Assembly (NCBI GenBank): GCA_014651175.1
Contig: BMWJ01000006.1
Location: forward strand, 310,001 to 374,000
From: Streptomyces clavifer
Lineage (GTDB): Bacteria > Actinomycetota > Actinomycetes > Streptomycetales > Streptomycetaceae
Length of the DNA stretch: 64,000 nt
Direction: 5' to 3'
Shown: one piece after another, positions 1-8,747 of the stretch
Layout: each line of letters begins with the position of its first letter
How positions within the stretch are numbered: position 1 is the first letter of the stretch
The notes under the pieces: generated by a model
What the model saw: only the letters and a program-made list of their open reading frames with translations
Told to the model about the DNA's origin: nothing
Databases searched by the model: none
Translations under genes and position numbers: made by a program

Positions 1-192
1 GTGGGCGAGAAGCTCGCGCCCGCGCAGCTGGACAAGGGCTCCTTCGACACCCTGGCCAAGACCCCGCTGACGACGTCCGGTTCGGACAAGTCGTACACCG
101 TGAACGACTCCTCGAAGGTCGTGTGCGGCAACGTCCCGACGGCCAACGCCACGGTGTACATCGTCGACACGGTCCTGATGCCGGCGGCCTGA
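1..192 (+). CDS. Fasciclin-domain protein, C-terminal fragment
   Basis: Only the last 63 residues are in the window; the reading frame is open at the left edge and ends at TGA 190-192. The tail NATVYIVDTVLMP is typical of the last strand of a fasciclin (FAS1, beta-Ig-H3) domain, in which a hydrophobic strand ends shortly before the C terminus. Streptomyces FAS1 proteins are usually secreted or lipoproteins of about 200-220 residues, but the signal peptide would lie outside the window. A strong inverted repeat begins 11 bases after the stop and could terminate this transcript. Confidence 0.7.
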   Translation: MGEKLAPAQLDKGSFDTLAKTPLTTSGSDKSYTVNDSSKVVCGNVPTANATVYIVDTVLMPAA

Positions 193-203
193 TGCACTGA
201 TGC

Positions 204-250
204 GGGGCCGGTTGTGCTCGTACGCTGACCGTATGAGCACAACCGGCCCC
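204..250. terminator. Perfect 16-bp inverted repeat spanning a start codon
   Basis: Positions 204-219 and 235-250 are exact inverted complements; with one mismatch the stem can extend by three more pairs (221-223 with 231-233). There is no T-run. It could terminate the fasciclin gene, but its right arm contains the beginning of the next coding sequence (ATG at 233), so it may equally act on translation of that gene. Confidence 0.6.
221..226 (+). promoter_or_regulatory. Candidate -10 element for a leaderless transcript
   Basis: TACGCT lies six bases before ATG 233 and there is no Shine-Dalgarno sequence. A TANNNT hexamer 6-7 bases before the start codon is the usual layout of leaderless Streptomyces genes. 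No convincing -35 is seen. Confidence 0.4.
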
Positions 251-1243
251 GAGGGCCCCGTCCATGGGACGCACGGCACGGGCAACGCGGCCCGGAGCGA
301 CCGGGCGGCCGGGGCGGTGACCGGCTCCGCGGCCGGTGACGCACTGGGCGCCCCCTTCGAGTTCGGGGCGCCCGGTGTGTTCTCCGCCCGCTTCCCGGAC
401 GGCGTGGGGACGCTGTGCGGGGGCGGCGGCTGGGATCCGGGCGAGGCCACGGACGACACACAGATGGCCGTGCTCGTCGGGGAGTCGCTCCTGGACAACG
501 ACGGCCTCGAACTCCCCGACGTGTTCGCCCGGTTCCGGCGGTGGGCAGCCGCAGAACCCAAGGACATAGGGCTGCAGACCGAGGACGTCCTGACGAGCGG
601 GGACCCCTGGGACCTGGCCGCCGCACTGCACTTCCAGATCAACGCGCATGCCGCGGGCAACGGTTCACTGATGCGGGCGACCACGTCGGCGGTGTACTTC
701 GCGCGACAGGGTCGGACGGCGACCATGGACGCCGCCCGCCGCATCGCCGCCCTGACCCACGGCGACCGGGCGGCGTGGGAGGGCACCGCCGTCTTTCACG
801 AGCTGGTGCGTGTCGCCCTCGACGGGGACGACCCCCTCACCGCCGTGCCGGCCGCCCTGGCCGAGGTGCATCCCGCCCACCGGGCCCGCTGGGCGGCCGT
901 GCTCGCACCGGACTGGCATCCGGACGACGCCACCGAGTTCAACGGCGCGGTGTGGCCGTGCCTCGGCACCGCGCTCTGGGCACTGCGCACCACGTCCGGC
1001 TTCGAGAGCGCACTCGCCGCGGCGGTCGACGTGGGCGGCGACACCGACACGGTGGCGGCGGTCACCGGCGGACTGGCGGGAGCGGTGTACGGCCTGGGCG
1101 CCGTGCCGGAACGCTGGACGCGTGACCTCCACGTGCCGCTCCCGGGGTACGGGGGCCGGGTCCTGCGAACCGCCGACCTGGTGTCCCTGGCCCTCCGCCT
1201 TGACGGATCCGCAGGATTCGACCACCCGAACAACTACACATAA
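233..1243 (+). CDS. ADP-ribosylglycohydrolase family protein (DraG-like)
   Basis: The product (336 aa) is a full-length all-alpha ADP-ribosylglycohydrolase, the family that removes ADP-ribose from proteins or small molecules using two metal ions. The metal ligands expected of the family are visible: GSAAGDALGAPFE near residues 31-43, TDDTQM at about 73-78 and VGGDTDTVAA at about 267-276, where the spaced aspartates bind Mg. A central HGD and GNGSLMRA segment also fits. The start at 233 is preferred over an in-frame ATG at 200, because residues before it fall in the intergenic hairpin. There is no ribosome binding site, so the mRNA may be leaderless. The substrate cannot be told from sequence. 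Confidence 0.88.
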   Translation: MSTTGPEGPVHGTHGTGNAARSDRAAGAVTGSAAGDALGAPFEFGAPGVFSARFPDGVGTLCGGGGWDPGEATDDTQMAVLVGESLLDNDGLELPDVFARFRRWAAAEPKDIGLQTEDVLTSGDPWDLAAALHFQINAHAAGNGSLMRATTSAVYFARQGRTATMDAARRIAALTHGDRAAWEGTAVFHELVRVALDGDDPLTAVPAALAEVHPAHRARWAAVLAPDWHPDDATEFNGAVWPCLGTALWALRTTSGFESALAAAVDVGGDTDTVAAVTGGLAGAVYGLGAVPERWTRDLHVPLPGYGGRVLRTADLVSLALRLDGSAGFDHPNNYT

Positions 1244-1331
1244 GGGTCATATAAGAGCACACTGGTCAGGAGAGCTGATGGCCGTGATCCTGACAGCGGC
1301 CGCTCCAGCAAGTGCGAAGGAGACCATCCTC

Positions 1332-1775
1332 ATGAGTAACATCTCGCACACCGGGAGGGACATCTCCGCCCACCCCGATGCCGAAGAAATGCGGGCGCGC
1401 CACGACCGTGTGGTCAGCGGACGCCGCACCACGGCAGGCGCCGACGCACCGGTGTTCCTGCTCGGTCTGTACTGCGCCGTCTCGCCGTGGGTGCTCCACT
1501 TCACCGCGAGCCAGCCCTCCCTCGTGACACACAACCTGGTCATCGGAATCGCGATCGCCGTGCTGGCACTCTGCTTCACCGCCATGCCCGAGCGGATGAC
1601 CGGGATGAGCATCGCCATCGTCGCCCTGGGCGCGTGGCTCGTCGTGTCGACGTGGGTCGTGGGCCAGAGCCCGGACATGGGCGTCATCCTCAACAACGTC
1701 ATCGTCGGTGGTCTGGCGATCGTGCTGGGGGCGGCCTGCGCGGGACTTTCGATGAAGAACAGCAAGAAAACCTGA
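1332..1775 (+). CDS. SPW-repeat membrane protein
   Basis: This 147-residue protein has a polar N terminus of about 38 residues followed by four hydrophobic segments. Two SPW-like repeats are recognisable: VSPWVLHF at the first and the related LVVSTWVVG at the second. SPW-repeat proteins are small actinobacterial integral membrane proteins of unknown function. AAGGAG at about 1317-1322 fixes the start at ATG 1332; an upstream in-frame ATG at 1278 has no such site. It ends just before a strong hairpin, so it is probably monocistronic. Confidence 0.85.
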   Translation: MSNISHTGRDISAHPDAEEMRARHDRVVSGRRTTAGADAPVFLLGLYCAVSPWVLHFTASQPSLVTHNLVIGIAIAVLALCFTAMPERMTGMSIAIVALGAWLVVSTWVVGQSPDMGVILNNVIVGGLAIVLGAACAGLSMKNSKKT

Positions 1776-1793
1776 CGGAAGGACACACGGAGA

Positions 1794-1830
1794 AGTGGCC
1801 ACGGGCGCGCTCGGCGCGCCGGTGGCCACT
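1794..1830. terminator. Convergent terminator hairpin
   Basis: AGTGGCCAC pairs with GTGGCCACT at the ends, and a GC-rich inner stem continues inward. It sits between the plus-strand SPW gene and the minus-strand helicase and can serve both. Confidence 0.7.
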
Positions 1831-1871
1831 CCTTCGTTCGCCGCGTCCGCACATCCCGGCGGAACGCCGGC

Positions 1872-4700
1872 TCATCCCACGGAGCTGTACGCCACCACGC
1901 CCCGCAGCACCGCGTCGACGGCCTTGTGCGCGTTCTTCGCCACCGAACTCCCGTCCCGCGGCGCGGCGGCCGCGATCTGGCCGAGCACGTCGATGACCTG
2001 CTTGCACCACCGGACGAAGTCACCGGCCGGCATCTCCGCCTCGCGGAGCACCTCGTCCAGCGTCCGGCCCGAGGCCCACATGTAGACCGCCCAGGCGAAG
2101 CCGAGGTCGGGCTCGCGCTGGCCGACCCCTTCCGTCTGGCTGATCTTGAAGTCCTCCTCCAGGGCGTCGAGCCTGCCCCAGATGCGGACCATCTCCCCGA
2201 TCGCCGCCTTCGCCGGGCCCGACGGCAGCTTGGGTGCCACCGCGTCGTCCGCCTGGCGCGCCTCGAAGACCAGCGCGGAGACGCATGCGGCCAGCTCGGC
2301 CGGGTTCAGCCCCTCCCAGACGCCCTCCCGCAGGCACTCGCTGGCCAGCAGGTCGAGCTCTCCGTAGAGCCGCGCCAGCCGTCGGCCGTTGTCGGTGACC
2401 TCGCTGCCGCGCAGGTAGTCGAGCTCGGTCAGGAGCGCGACGATCCGGTCGAAGGTCCGGGCGATGGTGTTCGTCCGTCCCTCGATCCGGTGCTCCAGCT
2501 GACGGGTGTCGCGCTGCAGCCGGTGGTACCGCTCGGCCCACCGCGCATGGTCCTCGCGCTCGTCGCACCCGTGGCAGGGGTGCGCGCGCAGTTCCGTGCG
2601 CAGCCGTGCGATCTCCCGGTCGTCGGCTGCCGCGGCCCGCTCCTTGCGGTGGCGTCGCGGGTCGAGGTGCCCCGCCTTGCTCCGCAGCGCGGAGGCGAGA
2701 TCGCGGCGCGACTGCGGGGAGCGCGGGTTGAACGACTTCGGCACCCGCATCCGCTCCAGCGCCTCGACCGGCACCGGGAAGTCGATCTGGGCCAGCCGCT
2801 TGACCTGGCGCTCGGCTGTCAGCACCAGCGGGCGCGGGCCGTCGTGGTACTCCAGCCCACGATGTCCGTTGGTACGCCCCGCGGGCAGCCCCGGGTCGAG
2901 GACCAGTGCGAGTCCGGCGAACTTCCCGGTCGGCACGTGGATGATGTCACCGGGCTTGAGCTTCTCCAGGGACGAGGAGGCGGTGGCCCGTCGCTGGGCG
3001 GCGCCCTGCTTGGCCAGATCCGTCTCCCGGTCCTTGAGGTCGCGGCGCAGTCGCGCGTACTCCTCGAAGTCCCCGAGATGGCAGGTCATGCCCTCGCGGT
3101 ACCCCTCCAGGCCCTCTTCGTTGCGCTGGACCTGCCGGGAGATGCCGACGACCGACCGGTCCGCCTGGAACTGGGCGAAGGACGTCTCCAGCAGCTCGCG
3201 CGAACGGTGCCGCCCGAACTGCTGCACGAGATTGACGGCCATGTTGTACGACGGCCGGAAGCTGGAACGCAGCGGGTAGGTGCGGGTGCCCGCCAGGCCG
3301 GCGAGCGCTCCGGGGTCCATGCCGCGCTGCCACAGGACCACGGCGTGGCCCTCGACGTCGATGCCCCGGCGGCCGGCCCGTCCGGTCAGCTGGGTGTACT
3401 CGCCGGGCGTGATGTCGGCGTGCTGTTCGCCGTTCCATTTGACGAGCTTCTCCAGCACCACGGAGCGCGCGGGCATGTTGATGCCGAGCGCCAGCGTCTC
3501 CGTCGCGAAGACCGCCTTGACCAGGCCCCGTACGAACAGCTCCTCGACGACCTCCTTGAAGGTCGGCAGCATTCCGGCGTGGTGCGCGGCGATGCCCCGC
3601 TCCAGGCCTTCGAGCCACTCGTAGTAGCCGAGGACGTGCAGGTCCTCGCCGGGGATGGACGCGGTCCGCTCCTCGACGATCTCACGCACCAGCCCGCGCT
3701 TGTCCTCGTCGTTGAGCCGGAGACCCGCCTGGAGGCACTGCTGCACGGCCGCCTGGCAGCCGGCCCTGCTGAAGATGAACGTGATGGCCGGCAGCAGCCC
3801 CTCGGCGTCGAGCCGGTCGATGACCTCGGGCCTGGACGGCGTCCAGATGCGGCTGCGCTGACGGCGCTCGCGCTCGCGGTCGGCCTCGCGCACCATCTTC
3901 CCGCGCCGGCGCTCCCGCGGGTTGTAGCCCCGCTGGTTCTCCATCCGGGCGAGCCGGACGAGGTCGGGGTTGACCTCGCGCCTTCCGGTGCCCCGGCCGC
4001 CGTGGTCCGTCTCCTCCTCGAAGAGGTCGTACATCCGACGGCCTGCCATGACGTGCTGCCACAGCGGCACGGGCCGGTGCTCGGAGACGATCACCTGGGT
4101 GTCGCCCCGGACCGTGTCCAGCCAGTCGCCGAACTCCTCGGCGTTGGACACGGTCGCCGACAGCGACACCAGGGTCACCGACTCCGGCAGGTGGATGATC
4201 ACTTCCTCCCACACGGCGCCGCGGAAGCGGTCGGAGAGGTAGTGCACCTCGTCCATGACCACGTAGCCGAGGCCGGTGAGCGCCTGGGAGCCCGCGTAGA
4301 GCATGTTGCGCAGCACCTCGGTGGTCATGACGACCACGGGTGCGTCCGCGTTGACGCTGTTGTCCCCCGTCAGGAGTCCGACCTTGTCCGCGCCGTACCG
4401 TCTGACGAGGTCGGTGAACTTCTGGTTGGACAGGGCCTTGATGGGTGTGGTGTAGAAGCACTTGCGGCCCTGGCGGAGGGCCAGGTGCACCGCGAACTCG
4501 CCGACGATCGTCTTGCCCGACCCCGTGGGGGCCGCGACCAGCACCCCCTTGCCCGCTTCCAGTGCCTTGCAGGCCTCGATCTGGAACGGGTCCAGTCCGA
4601 ACTCGTACATCTCGCGGAAGGGCCCGAGGGCCGTGGCCTGCTCGGCCGCACGGACCCGAGAAGCCTGGTATCGCTCAGCTGGTGAGAGGTCCTCTGTCAT
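1872..4700 (-). CDS. helY: DEAD/DEAH-box RNA helicase, Ski2/HelY-like
   Basis: The 942-residue protein is a superfamily 2 helicase. Walker A APTGSGKT is at about residues 57-64, DEVH at 150-153 (motif II), a SAT motif (SLSATV) follows, and QLTGRAGRRG is motif VI. A long arginine-rich C-terminal half resembles the arch and DSHCT regions of Ski2/Mtr4 proteins, as in mycobacterial HelY. It probably unwinds structured RNA. It is the last gene of the minus-strand run beginning at pafA; tatC and the lipid kinase lie just upstream. A TAGGCT hexamer nine bases before ATG 4700 suggests its own, nearly leaderless promoter in addition to read-through. Confidence 0.92.
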   Translation of the reverse strand: MTEDLSPAERYQASRVRAAEQATALGPFREMYEFGLDPFQIEACKALEAGKGVLVAAPTGSGKTIVGEFAVHLALRQGRKCFYTTPIKALSNQKFTDLVRRYGADKVGLLTGDNSVNADAPVVVMTTEVLRNMLYAGSQALTGLGYVVMDEVHYLSDRFRGAVWEEVIIHLPESVTLVSLSATVSNAEEFGDWLDTVRGDTQVIVSEHRPVPLWQHVMAGRRMYDLFEEETDHGGRGTGRREVNPDLVRLARMENQRGYNPRERRRGKMVREADRERERRQRSRIWTPSRPEVIDRLDAEGLLPAITFIFSRAGCQAAVQQCLQAGLRLNDEDKRGLVREIVEERTASIPGEDLHVLGYYEWLEGLERGIAAHHAGMLPTFKEVVEELFVRGLVKAVFATETLALGINMPARSVVLEKLVKWNGEQHADITPGEYTQLTGRAGRRGIDVEGHAVVLWQRGMDPGALAGLAGTRTYPLRSSFRPSYNMAVNLVQQFGRHRSRELLETSFAQFQADRSVVGISRQVQRNEEGLEGYREGMTCHLGDFEEYARLRRDLKDRETDLAKQGAAQRRATASSSLEKLKPGDIIHVPTGKFAGLALVLDPGLPAGRTNGHRGLEYHDGPRPLVLTAERQVKRLAQIDFPVPVEALERMRVPKSFNPRSPQSRRDLASALRSKAGHLDPRRHRKERAAAADDREIARLRTELRAHPCHGCDEREDHARWAERYHRLQRDTRQLEHRIEGRTNTIARTFDRIVALLTELDYLRGSEVTDNGRRLARLYGELDLLASECLREGVWEGLNPAELAACVSALVFEARQADDAVAPKLPSGPAKAAIGEMVRIWGRLDALEEDFKISQTEGVGQREPDLGFAWAVYMWASGRTLDEVLREAEMPAGDFVRWCKQVIDVLGQIAAAAPRDGSSVAKNAHKAVDAVLRGVVAYSSVG

Positions 4701-4749
4701 CTTGGTACGAGCCTACCCGCCGGGTATGACAGTCAGCCCGATCTTTATT

Positions 4750-5640
4750 TCACGGTGCGAGGACCCTCACGGCGTCCGGCACGCAGGTCGCCGTGAGGGG
4801 CAGCGCGCCCAGCGGCTCGCCGTCCGCGTACGCGGTGACGTCCGCGGCGGCCAGCTCGATGGACGCGACGCGGTGCACGGTCACCTTCGGGTGGCCGAGG
4901 TGCGTGCCCCGGTACACCCGGGGGAAGACCTTGAGCAGTGTGGTCCGGCTGCAGTCGCCGACCACGGTCACGTCGAAGAGCCCGTCGTCCATGACGGCGT
5001 CGGCGCAGATCCGCATGCCGCCCCCGTACGTGGAGCCGTTGCCCACGGCGATCAGCGTCGCCTCGATCTCCCGCACCGAGCCGCCGTCCAGCCGGACGCG
5101 GTACGGGATCGGCCGGAAGGCCGCCAGCTCGGCGAGGATCGCCAGGTCGTACGTGAACCGCCCGGCTACCCGGCGCATCCGGTTCCCGCGGTCGTTGACC
5201 CGTGAGTCGAAACCGGAGGCGAGCACGGAGCCGAACCAGCGCCCGCCGACCCGGCCGAGGTCGATGCCGCGCGCCGTCCCCGCTGTGAGGACCTCGGCGG
5301 CGAGCCGTCCCGCCGCGGCCGGATCGCGGACCGGCAGCCCGAGCGCGCGGGCGAAGTCGTTCCCCGTGCCGACGGCCACGACCCCCAGCGGCGTCGCCGT
5401 TCCGGCGACGGCCTGGAGCGCGAGGGACGCCATCCCGTCCCCGCCCACGGCTATCAGCGCGCCGGTTCCGCCGGCCACGGCCTCACGGGCCCGGCGCAGG
5501 GCGTCACCGGCGTCCTCACCGAGCACCGTGCGCACGGAGAAACCCGCGTCCCGCAACGCGGAAGCGGCCGGCTGCGCGGCTCGCGCGCCCCGGCCGCGTC
5601 CTGCGGTGGGATTGACGAAGAGCGTGATCTCGCTGGTCAC
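4750..5640 (-). CDS. Diacylglycerol kinase-family lipid kinase (YegS/BmrU type)
   Basis: The 296-residue product has the DAGK catalytic domain: N-terminal FVNPTAGRGR, the nucleotide-binding GGDGM at residues 66-70 and GTGNDFAR at 91-98. It should phosphorylate a diacylglycerol or another membrane lipid with ATP at the inner membrane face; the physiological substrate is unknown. The start is GTG 5640 behind a G-rich stretch. It lies 41 bases downstream of tatC and 49 bases upstream of the helicase gene, so co-transcription is likely. Confidence 0.9.
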   Translation of the reverse strand: MTSEITLFVNPTAGRGRGARAAQPAASALRDAGFSVRTVLGEDAGDALRRAREAVAGGTGALIAVGGDGMASLALQAVAGTATPLGVVAVGTGNDFARALGLPVRDPAAAGRLAAEVLTAGTARGIDLGRVGGRWFGSVLASGFDSRVNDRGNRMRRVAGRFTYDLAILAELAAFRPIPYRVRLDGGSVREIEATLIAVGNGSTYGGGMRICADAVMDDGLFDVTVVGDCSRTTLLKVFPRVYRGTHLGHPKVTVHRVASIELAAADVTAYADGEPLGALPLTATCVPDAVRVLAP

Positions 5641-5681
5641 TGGGGGTCCCCCTGGACGAAGATTGGGGAGACCCTACAAGG

Positions 5682-6647
5682 TCAGGTGATGTCGTCGTAA
5701 CCGTTGAGCCGGTGGGACCGGCCGCCGTCCGACTCGCCGCCTGCCTGCTCGGGCAGGGCCGCCCTGGGAGCGCCCACGCCCTCGATGGCGCCGATGTTCT
5801 GGGGCGTGAGGTCCAGCTTCGAGGCCTCGTCGTCGTCGAGCTCGGCGTCCGGGTTCTTACGCTGCCTGCGCTTGTCGTTGAGGAGGGAGAAACCGACCGC
5901 GACGAAGTACAGCACCGCGAGCGGGCCCGCCAGCAGGAGCATCGAGATGGGCTCACCACCCGGCGTCGCGATGGCCGCGAACGCCGTGAGGCCGACGATC
6001 ATCCCGCGCCACCAGCGCAGCATGCGGACACCGGACAGGACCCCGGTCATGTTGAGCAGGATGAGCAGCAGCGGCAGTTCGAAGGCCAGCCCGAAGACGA
6101 TCACCATGCGGGTGATCAGGTCGAGGAAGTCGTCGAGGGGCAGCAGGTTCTTCACGTTGTCGGGCGTGAAGCCGAGCATGATCTCGGCGGTCTGCGGCAG
6201 GATCGTGTAGGCCAGGTAGGCACCGGCCAGGAAGAGCGGGACCCCCGCGGCCACGAAGGCCATCGAGTAGCGCTTCTCCTGCTTGTGCAGGCCCGGGGCG
6301 ACGAACGCCCACAGCTGGTAGAGCCAGACGGGGGTGGCCACCAGCACACCTGCCATCAGGGACACCTTCAGCGCGATGGTGAAGGGCGACAGCAGACCGT
6401 TGGTGGTCATCTCCGCGCAGGGCCGGCCGTTGACCATGGTCACGGCGCCGTTCTTGCAGCCGACCGAGTCCAGGATCGGCTTCATCAGGAACTCGAAGAT
6501 TTCCTTCTGGAAGAACGCTGCCGCGATCACTGCGATCACGATGGCCAGGACCGACTTCAGCAGTCGGTTGCGCAGCTCACGCAGGTGATCGAGGAGGGGC
6601 ATCCGCCCCTCGTCGTCCTTCTCCTGCTTGCGGGCAGACTTGAGCAA
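5682..6647 (-). CDS. tatC: Sec-independent protein translocase TatC
   Basis: TatC (321 aa) is the polytopic receptor that recognises twin-arginine signal peptides. The N-terminal cytoplasmic MPLLDHLRELRNRL segment is the family signature, including the conserved glutamate-containing helix that contacts the signal peptide. Six hydrophobic segments follow, with FVAPGLHKQEKR between helices and an ATPGGEPIS segment near the last two. The C terminus carries a charged cytoplasmic extension. It lies about 50 bases after tatA and is presumably expressed with it. Two cysteines (CKNG and PCAE) in the first periplasmic loop could form a disulfide. Confidence 0.97.
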   Translation of the reverse strand: MLKSARKQEKDDEGRMPLLDHLRELRNRLLKSVLAIVIAVIAAAFFQKEIFEFLMKPILDSVGCKNGAVTMVNGRPCAEMTTNGLLSPFTIALKVSLMAGVLVATPVWLYQLWAFVAPGLHKQEKRYSMAFVAAGVPLFLAGAYLAYTILPQTAEIMLGFTPDNVKNLLPLDDFLDLITRMVIVFGLAFELPLLLILLNMTGVLSGVRMLRWWRGMIVGLTAFAAIATPGGEPISMLLLAGPLAVLYFVAVGFSLLNDKRRQRKNPDAELDDDEASKLDLTPQNIGAIEGVGAPRAALPEQAGGESDGGRSHRLNGYDDIT

Positions 6648-6696
6648 CCCACTTCCCTCGTCTCGTGCGGCAGCTGTCGGTGAAGCGAATCAGCTG

Positions 6697-6990
6697 TCAG
6701 CTCTGGGTGGTGGGCTTGGCCTCGCTGACCGGGCGGGAGCTGGTGACGTCCCCGGGAGCGGCCTGGATGGTACGGGCGGGGGTCGCCGGCGGAGGGGTGT
6801 CCGCGACGGTCTCCGTGGTGGGCGCCGCGGGCTCCGCGTCGTCCTTCTTCATGGCCTTGGCCTCGCTCTTGAGGATGCGGGCCGACTTGCCGAGCGAACG
6901 CGCCATGTCAGGAAGCTTCTTGGCACCGAAGAGCAGCAGGATGACAGCGATGATCAGAACGATCTCGAGGGGCTTCAGATTGCCGATCAT
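6697..6990 (-). CDS. tatA: Sec-independent protein translocase TatA
   Basis: This 97-residue protein has the TatA/E layout: a short N terminus, one membrane helix ([18 protein letters not shown]) with the FGAKKLP hinge, an amphipathic helix, and a long acidic/proline tail. It oligomerises to form the Tat conduit. The start is placed at ATG 6990 because GAAGGAAG lies 7-14 bases upstream; an in-frame ATG six codons earlier would overlap that site. It is followed by tatC, the standard tatAC order in Streptomyces. Confidence 0.96.
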   Translation of the reverse strand: MIGNLKPLEIVLIIAVILLLFGAKKLPDMARSLGKSARILKSEAKAMKKDDAEPAAPTTETVADTPPPATPARTIQAAPGDVTSSRPVSEAKPTTQS

Positions 6991-7206
6991 GTGCGACTTC
7001 CTTCTCACTGAGGCGACTGGAGGGTGGGCTCGCTACCCGTTCGACCGGACATACGTCCGACCTTGACGCTGGCAGCGATCGTAACCCGCAGGGGTGAACG
7101 CGAGGCAATGCCCGCGCGTACCCCCGGTTGCGGCCCGCACCTCCCTGCCTGGGCCGACCTCAGCAGCGTACCCCCCGAACCCGTGAAAACGGAGGGCGCT
7201 CCCTTC

Positions 7207-7404
7207 CTATCGCAGGGCCTCCCCGGTCTCCGCGAGACCGGTGGCCGCTCGTTCGAGATCCTCGGCCGCTCGGTTGATCCGCTGCGTGGTCGCCGCGACC
7301 TGCCTGCCGAGCCGTTGCGCCTCGACGAAGACCTTGACGGCCAGGACGCCGAGCACGGCCAGGCCGAGGAATCCCAGGGCGATGGCGAGCATGGGCCAGA
7401 ACAT
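7207..7404 (-). CDS. Small single-pass membrane protein, function unknown
   Basis: The 65-residue product starts with a hydrophobic helix (MLAIALGFLGLAVLGVLAV) followed by an amphipathic, probably coiled, helix rich in Ala, Arg, Gln and Glu. That pattern suits an inner-membrane-anchored protein with a cytoplasmic helix, and slightly resembles a TatB-like architecture, but no Tat motif is present and I do not recognise a family. GAGG eight bases before ATG 7404 supports the start. It lies between the zinc-ribbon gene and tatA on the same strand. Confidence 0.65.
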   Translation of the reverse strand: MFWPMLAIALGFLGLAVLGVLAVKVFVEAQRLGRQVAATTQRINRAAEDLERAATGLAETGEALR

Positions 7405-7452
7405 GGACGGTGCCTCGATGTCTTCTCGTTGCTGGGGGACGGCCCGCGGGCG

Positions 7453-7737
7453 CTACCGGAGGGCGGTGTGGAGGCGCAGGGTCCGCACTCCGCCGCCGGA
7501 GAGGAGTTCGATGATGCGCTCCCCGGCCGGCTTGCGGACCGCGGAGCCGCACTCGGGGCAGGTGAAGGTGTAGAAGGTCGTACGCCGGCTGGCGCCTATG
7601 GCGAGGCGCAGGGCTCCCGCCCCGAGCTCGAAGCGCCCCCGGCAGTCCGGGCACGCGGCCCTGAACCGTACGGCGCCGGGCACCGGCACGGGTGCGGGAC
7701 CGTGCTGCCTGCCACGCCCGCCCGATATCGCCGCCAT
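7453..7737 (-). CDS. Zinc-ribbon protein, function unknown
   Basis: The 94-residue protein contains two CxxC knuckles, ACPDC and TCPEC, about 30 residues apart, consistent with a single structural zinc ribbon. The N-terminal 25 residues are low-complexity. Nothing shows a catalytic activity; nucleic-acid or protein binding is possible. ATG 7737 has AAAGGTC just upstream. The stop is 48 bases before the small membrane protein gene, and pafC ends 37 bases upstream of its start, so it sits between pafC and tatA in the minus-strand run. Confidence 0.7.
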   Translation of the reverse strand: MAAISGGRGRQHGPAPVPVPGAVRFRAACPDCRGRFELGAGALRLAIGASRRTTFYTFTCPECGSAVRKPAGERIIELLSGGGVRTLRLHTALR

Positions 7738-7774
7738 ATGACCTTTGTCTCCCCGGTGCACCGCCGGCCCCCGC

Positions 7775-8731
7775 TCAGAGCGCATCGTCGTAGGCGGCCA
7801 GTGCCTCGCGCGCGGCCAGCCTGGCACTGTGCGCCAGGTCCTGCGGAGCCGTGATGCGCCCCTCCCCGCCGAGCCGCAGCGCGAGCCTGCGCAGCGAGGC
7901 CGGGTCCGGAGTGCGGAGGGTGATCCGCATACCTCCGTCGGGCAGCTCCTCGGCGCTGTCGTGCGGGTAGTACTCGGCGACCCATCTGCCCCCGGGCCCC
8001 ACCTCGACCACGACCTCCGGGTCCTCGGCGGCCGGCTGCACCAGCCCCTCGGACAGGTCGCGCAGCTCGATCTCCGGCGGCGCTGACGGGGCGTCGAGCA
8101 GCCGGATCTCCGCGACCCGGTCGAGCCGGAACGTACGCCGTGCCTCGGAGAGCCGGCACCAGCCCTCCATGTACGTGTGGCCGACGGCGAACAGGCGGAT
8201 CGGGTCCACCTCGCGCTCGGTCAGCTCGTCGCGCGCGGGCGAGTAGTACCGCAGCCAGAGCCTGCGACGCTCGGAGATCGCCCGGTCGACGTCGGCGAAG
8301 ACACCGCCCTCGGACTCGAAGGTGACCGAGAGCCGTGAGCTGGCGGCTCCCACCTCGCCGGCCGCGGTCTCCAGCTTCGCGGTCGCGCGCACCAGCGCCT
8401 GCCGGTCGCTCTCGCGCAGGCCGGGCAGTGTGGCGACCGCGCGGGCCGCGACGAGGAGCGCGGTGGCCTCGTCCGCGGCCAGCCGAAGCGGCTCCGCGAC
8501 GTCGTCCGGGTTGTGCCACCAGATGCGGTCGCCGTCGGTGTCGATGTCCAGCAGGTCACCGCCGCGGAAGCTGGTCCCGCACATGGGGAGCACGTCGAGG
8601 TCGGAGATCAGCTCGTCCTCGGTGATGCCGAAGGCCCGGGCGACGTCCTGGACGTGCGCGCCGGGGCGCTCACGGAGATACGTCACCAGGGAGAGCATCC
8701 GCCGGGTCTGGTCGATCGCGTTCGTGGCCAC
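7775..8731 (-). CDS. pafC: WYL-domain transcriptional regulator PafC
   Basis: PafC (318 aa) has an N-terminal winged-helix region and a central WYL-type domain, here with a diverged core (HTYMEGWCRL), followed by a WCX extension. With PafB it forms the heterodimeric activator that, in mycobacteria, drives LexA-independent DNA-damage genes. It begins at GTG 8731, 16 bases after the pafB stop, so the pair is one transcription unit. The location downstream of pafA is the conserved position that gave the genes their names; they are not needed for pupylation itself. Confidence 0.92.
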   Translation of the reverse strand: MATNAIDQTRRMLSLVTYLRERPGAHVQDVARAFGITEDELISDLDVLPMCGTSFRGGDLLDIDTDGDRIWWHNPDDVAEPLRLAADEATALLVAARAVATLPGLRESDRQALVRATAKLETAAGEVGAASSRLSVTFESEGGVFADVDRAISERRRLWLRYYSPARDELTEREVDPIRLFAVGHTYMEGWCRLSEARRTFRLDRVAEIRLLDAPSAPPEIELRDLSEGLVQPAAEDPEVVVEVGPGGRWVAEYYPHDSAEELPDGGMRITLRTPDPASLRRLALRLGGEGRITAPQDLAHSARLAAREALAAYDDAL

Positions 8732-8747
8732 GAGTTGCGGGTCCCCC

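Noticed and set aside
1926-4685. Long plus-strand open frame opposite the helicase gene
   Set aside because: It is the complement of a well-supported gene; its Arg/His/Pro/Val-rich translation is the usual artefact of high-GC third positions.
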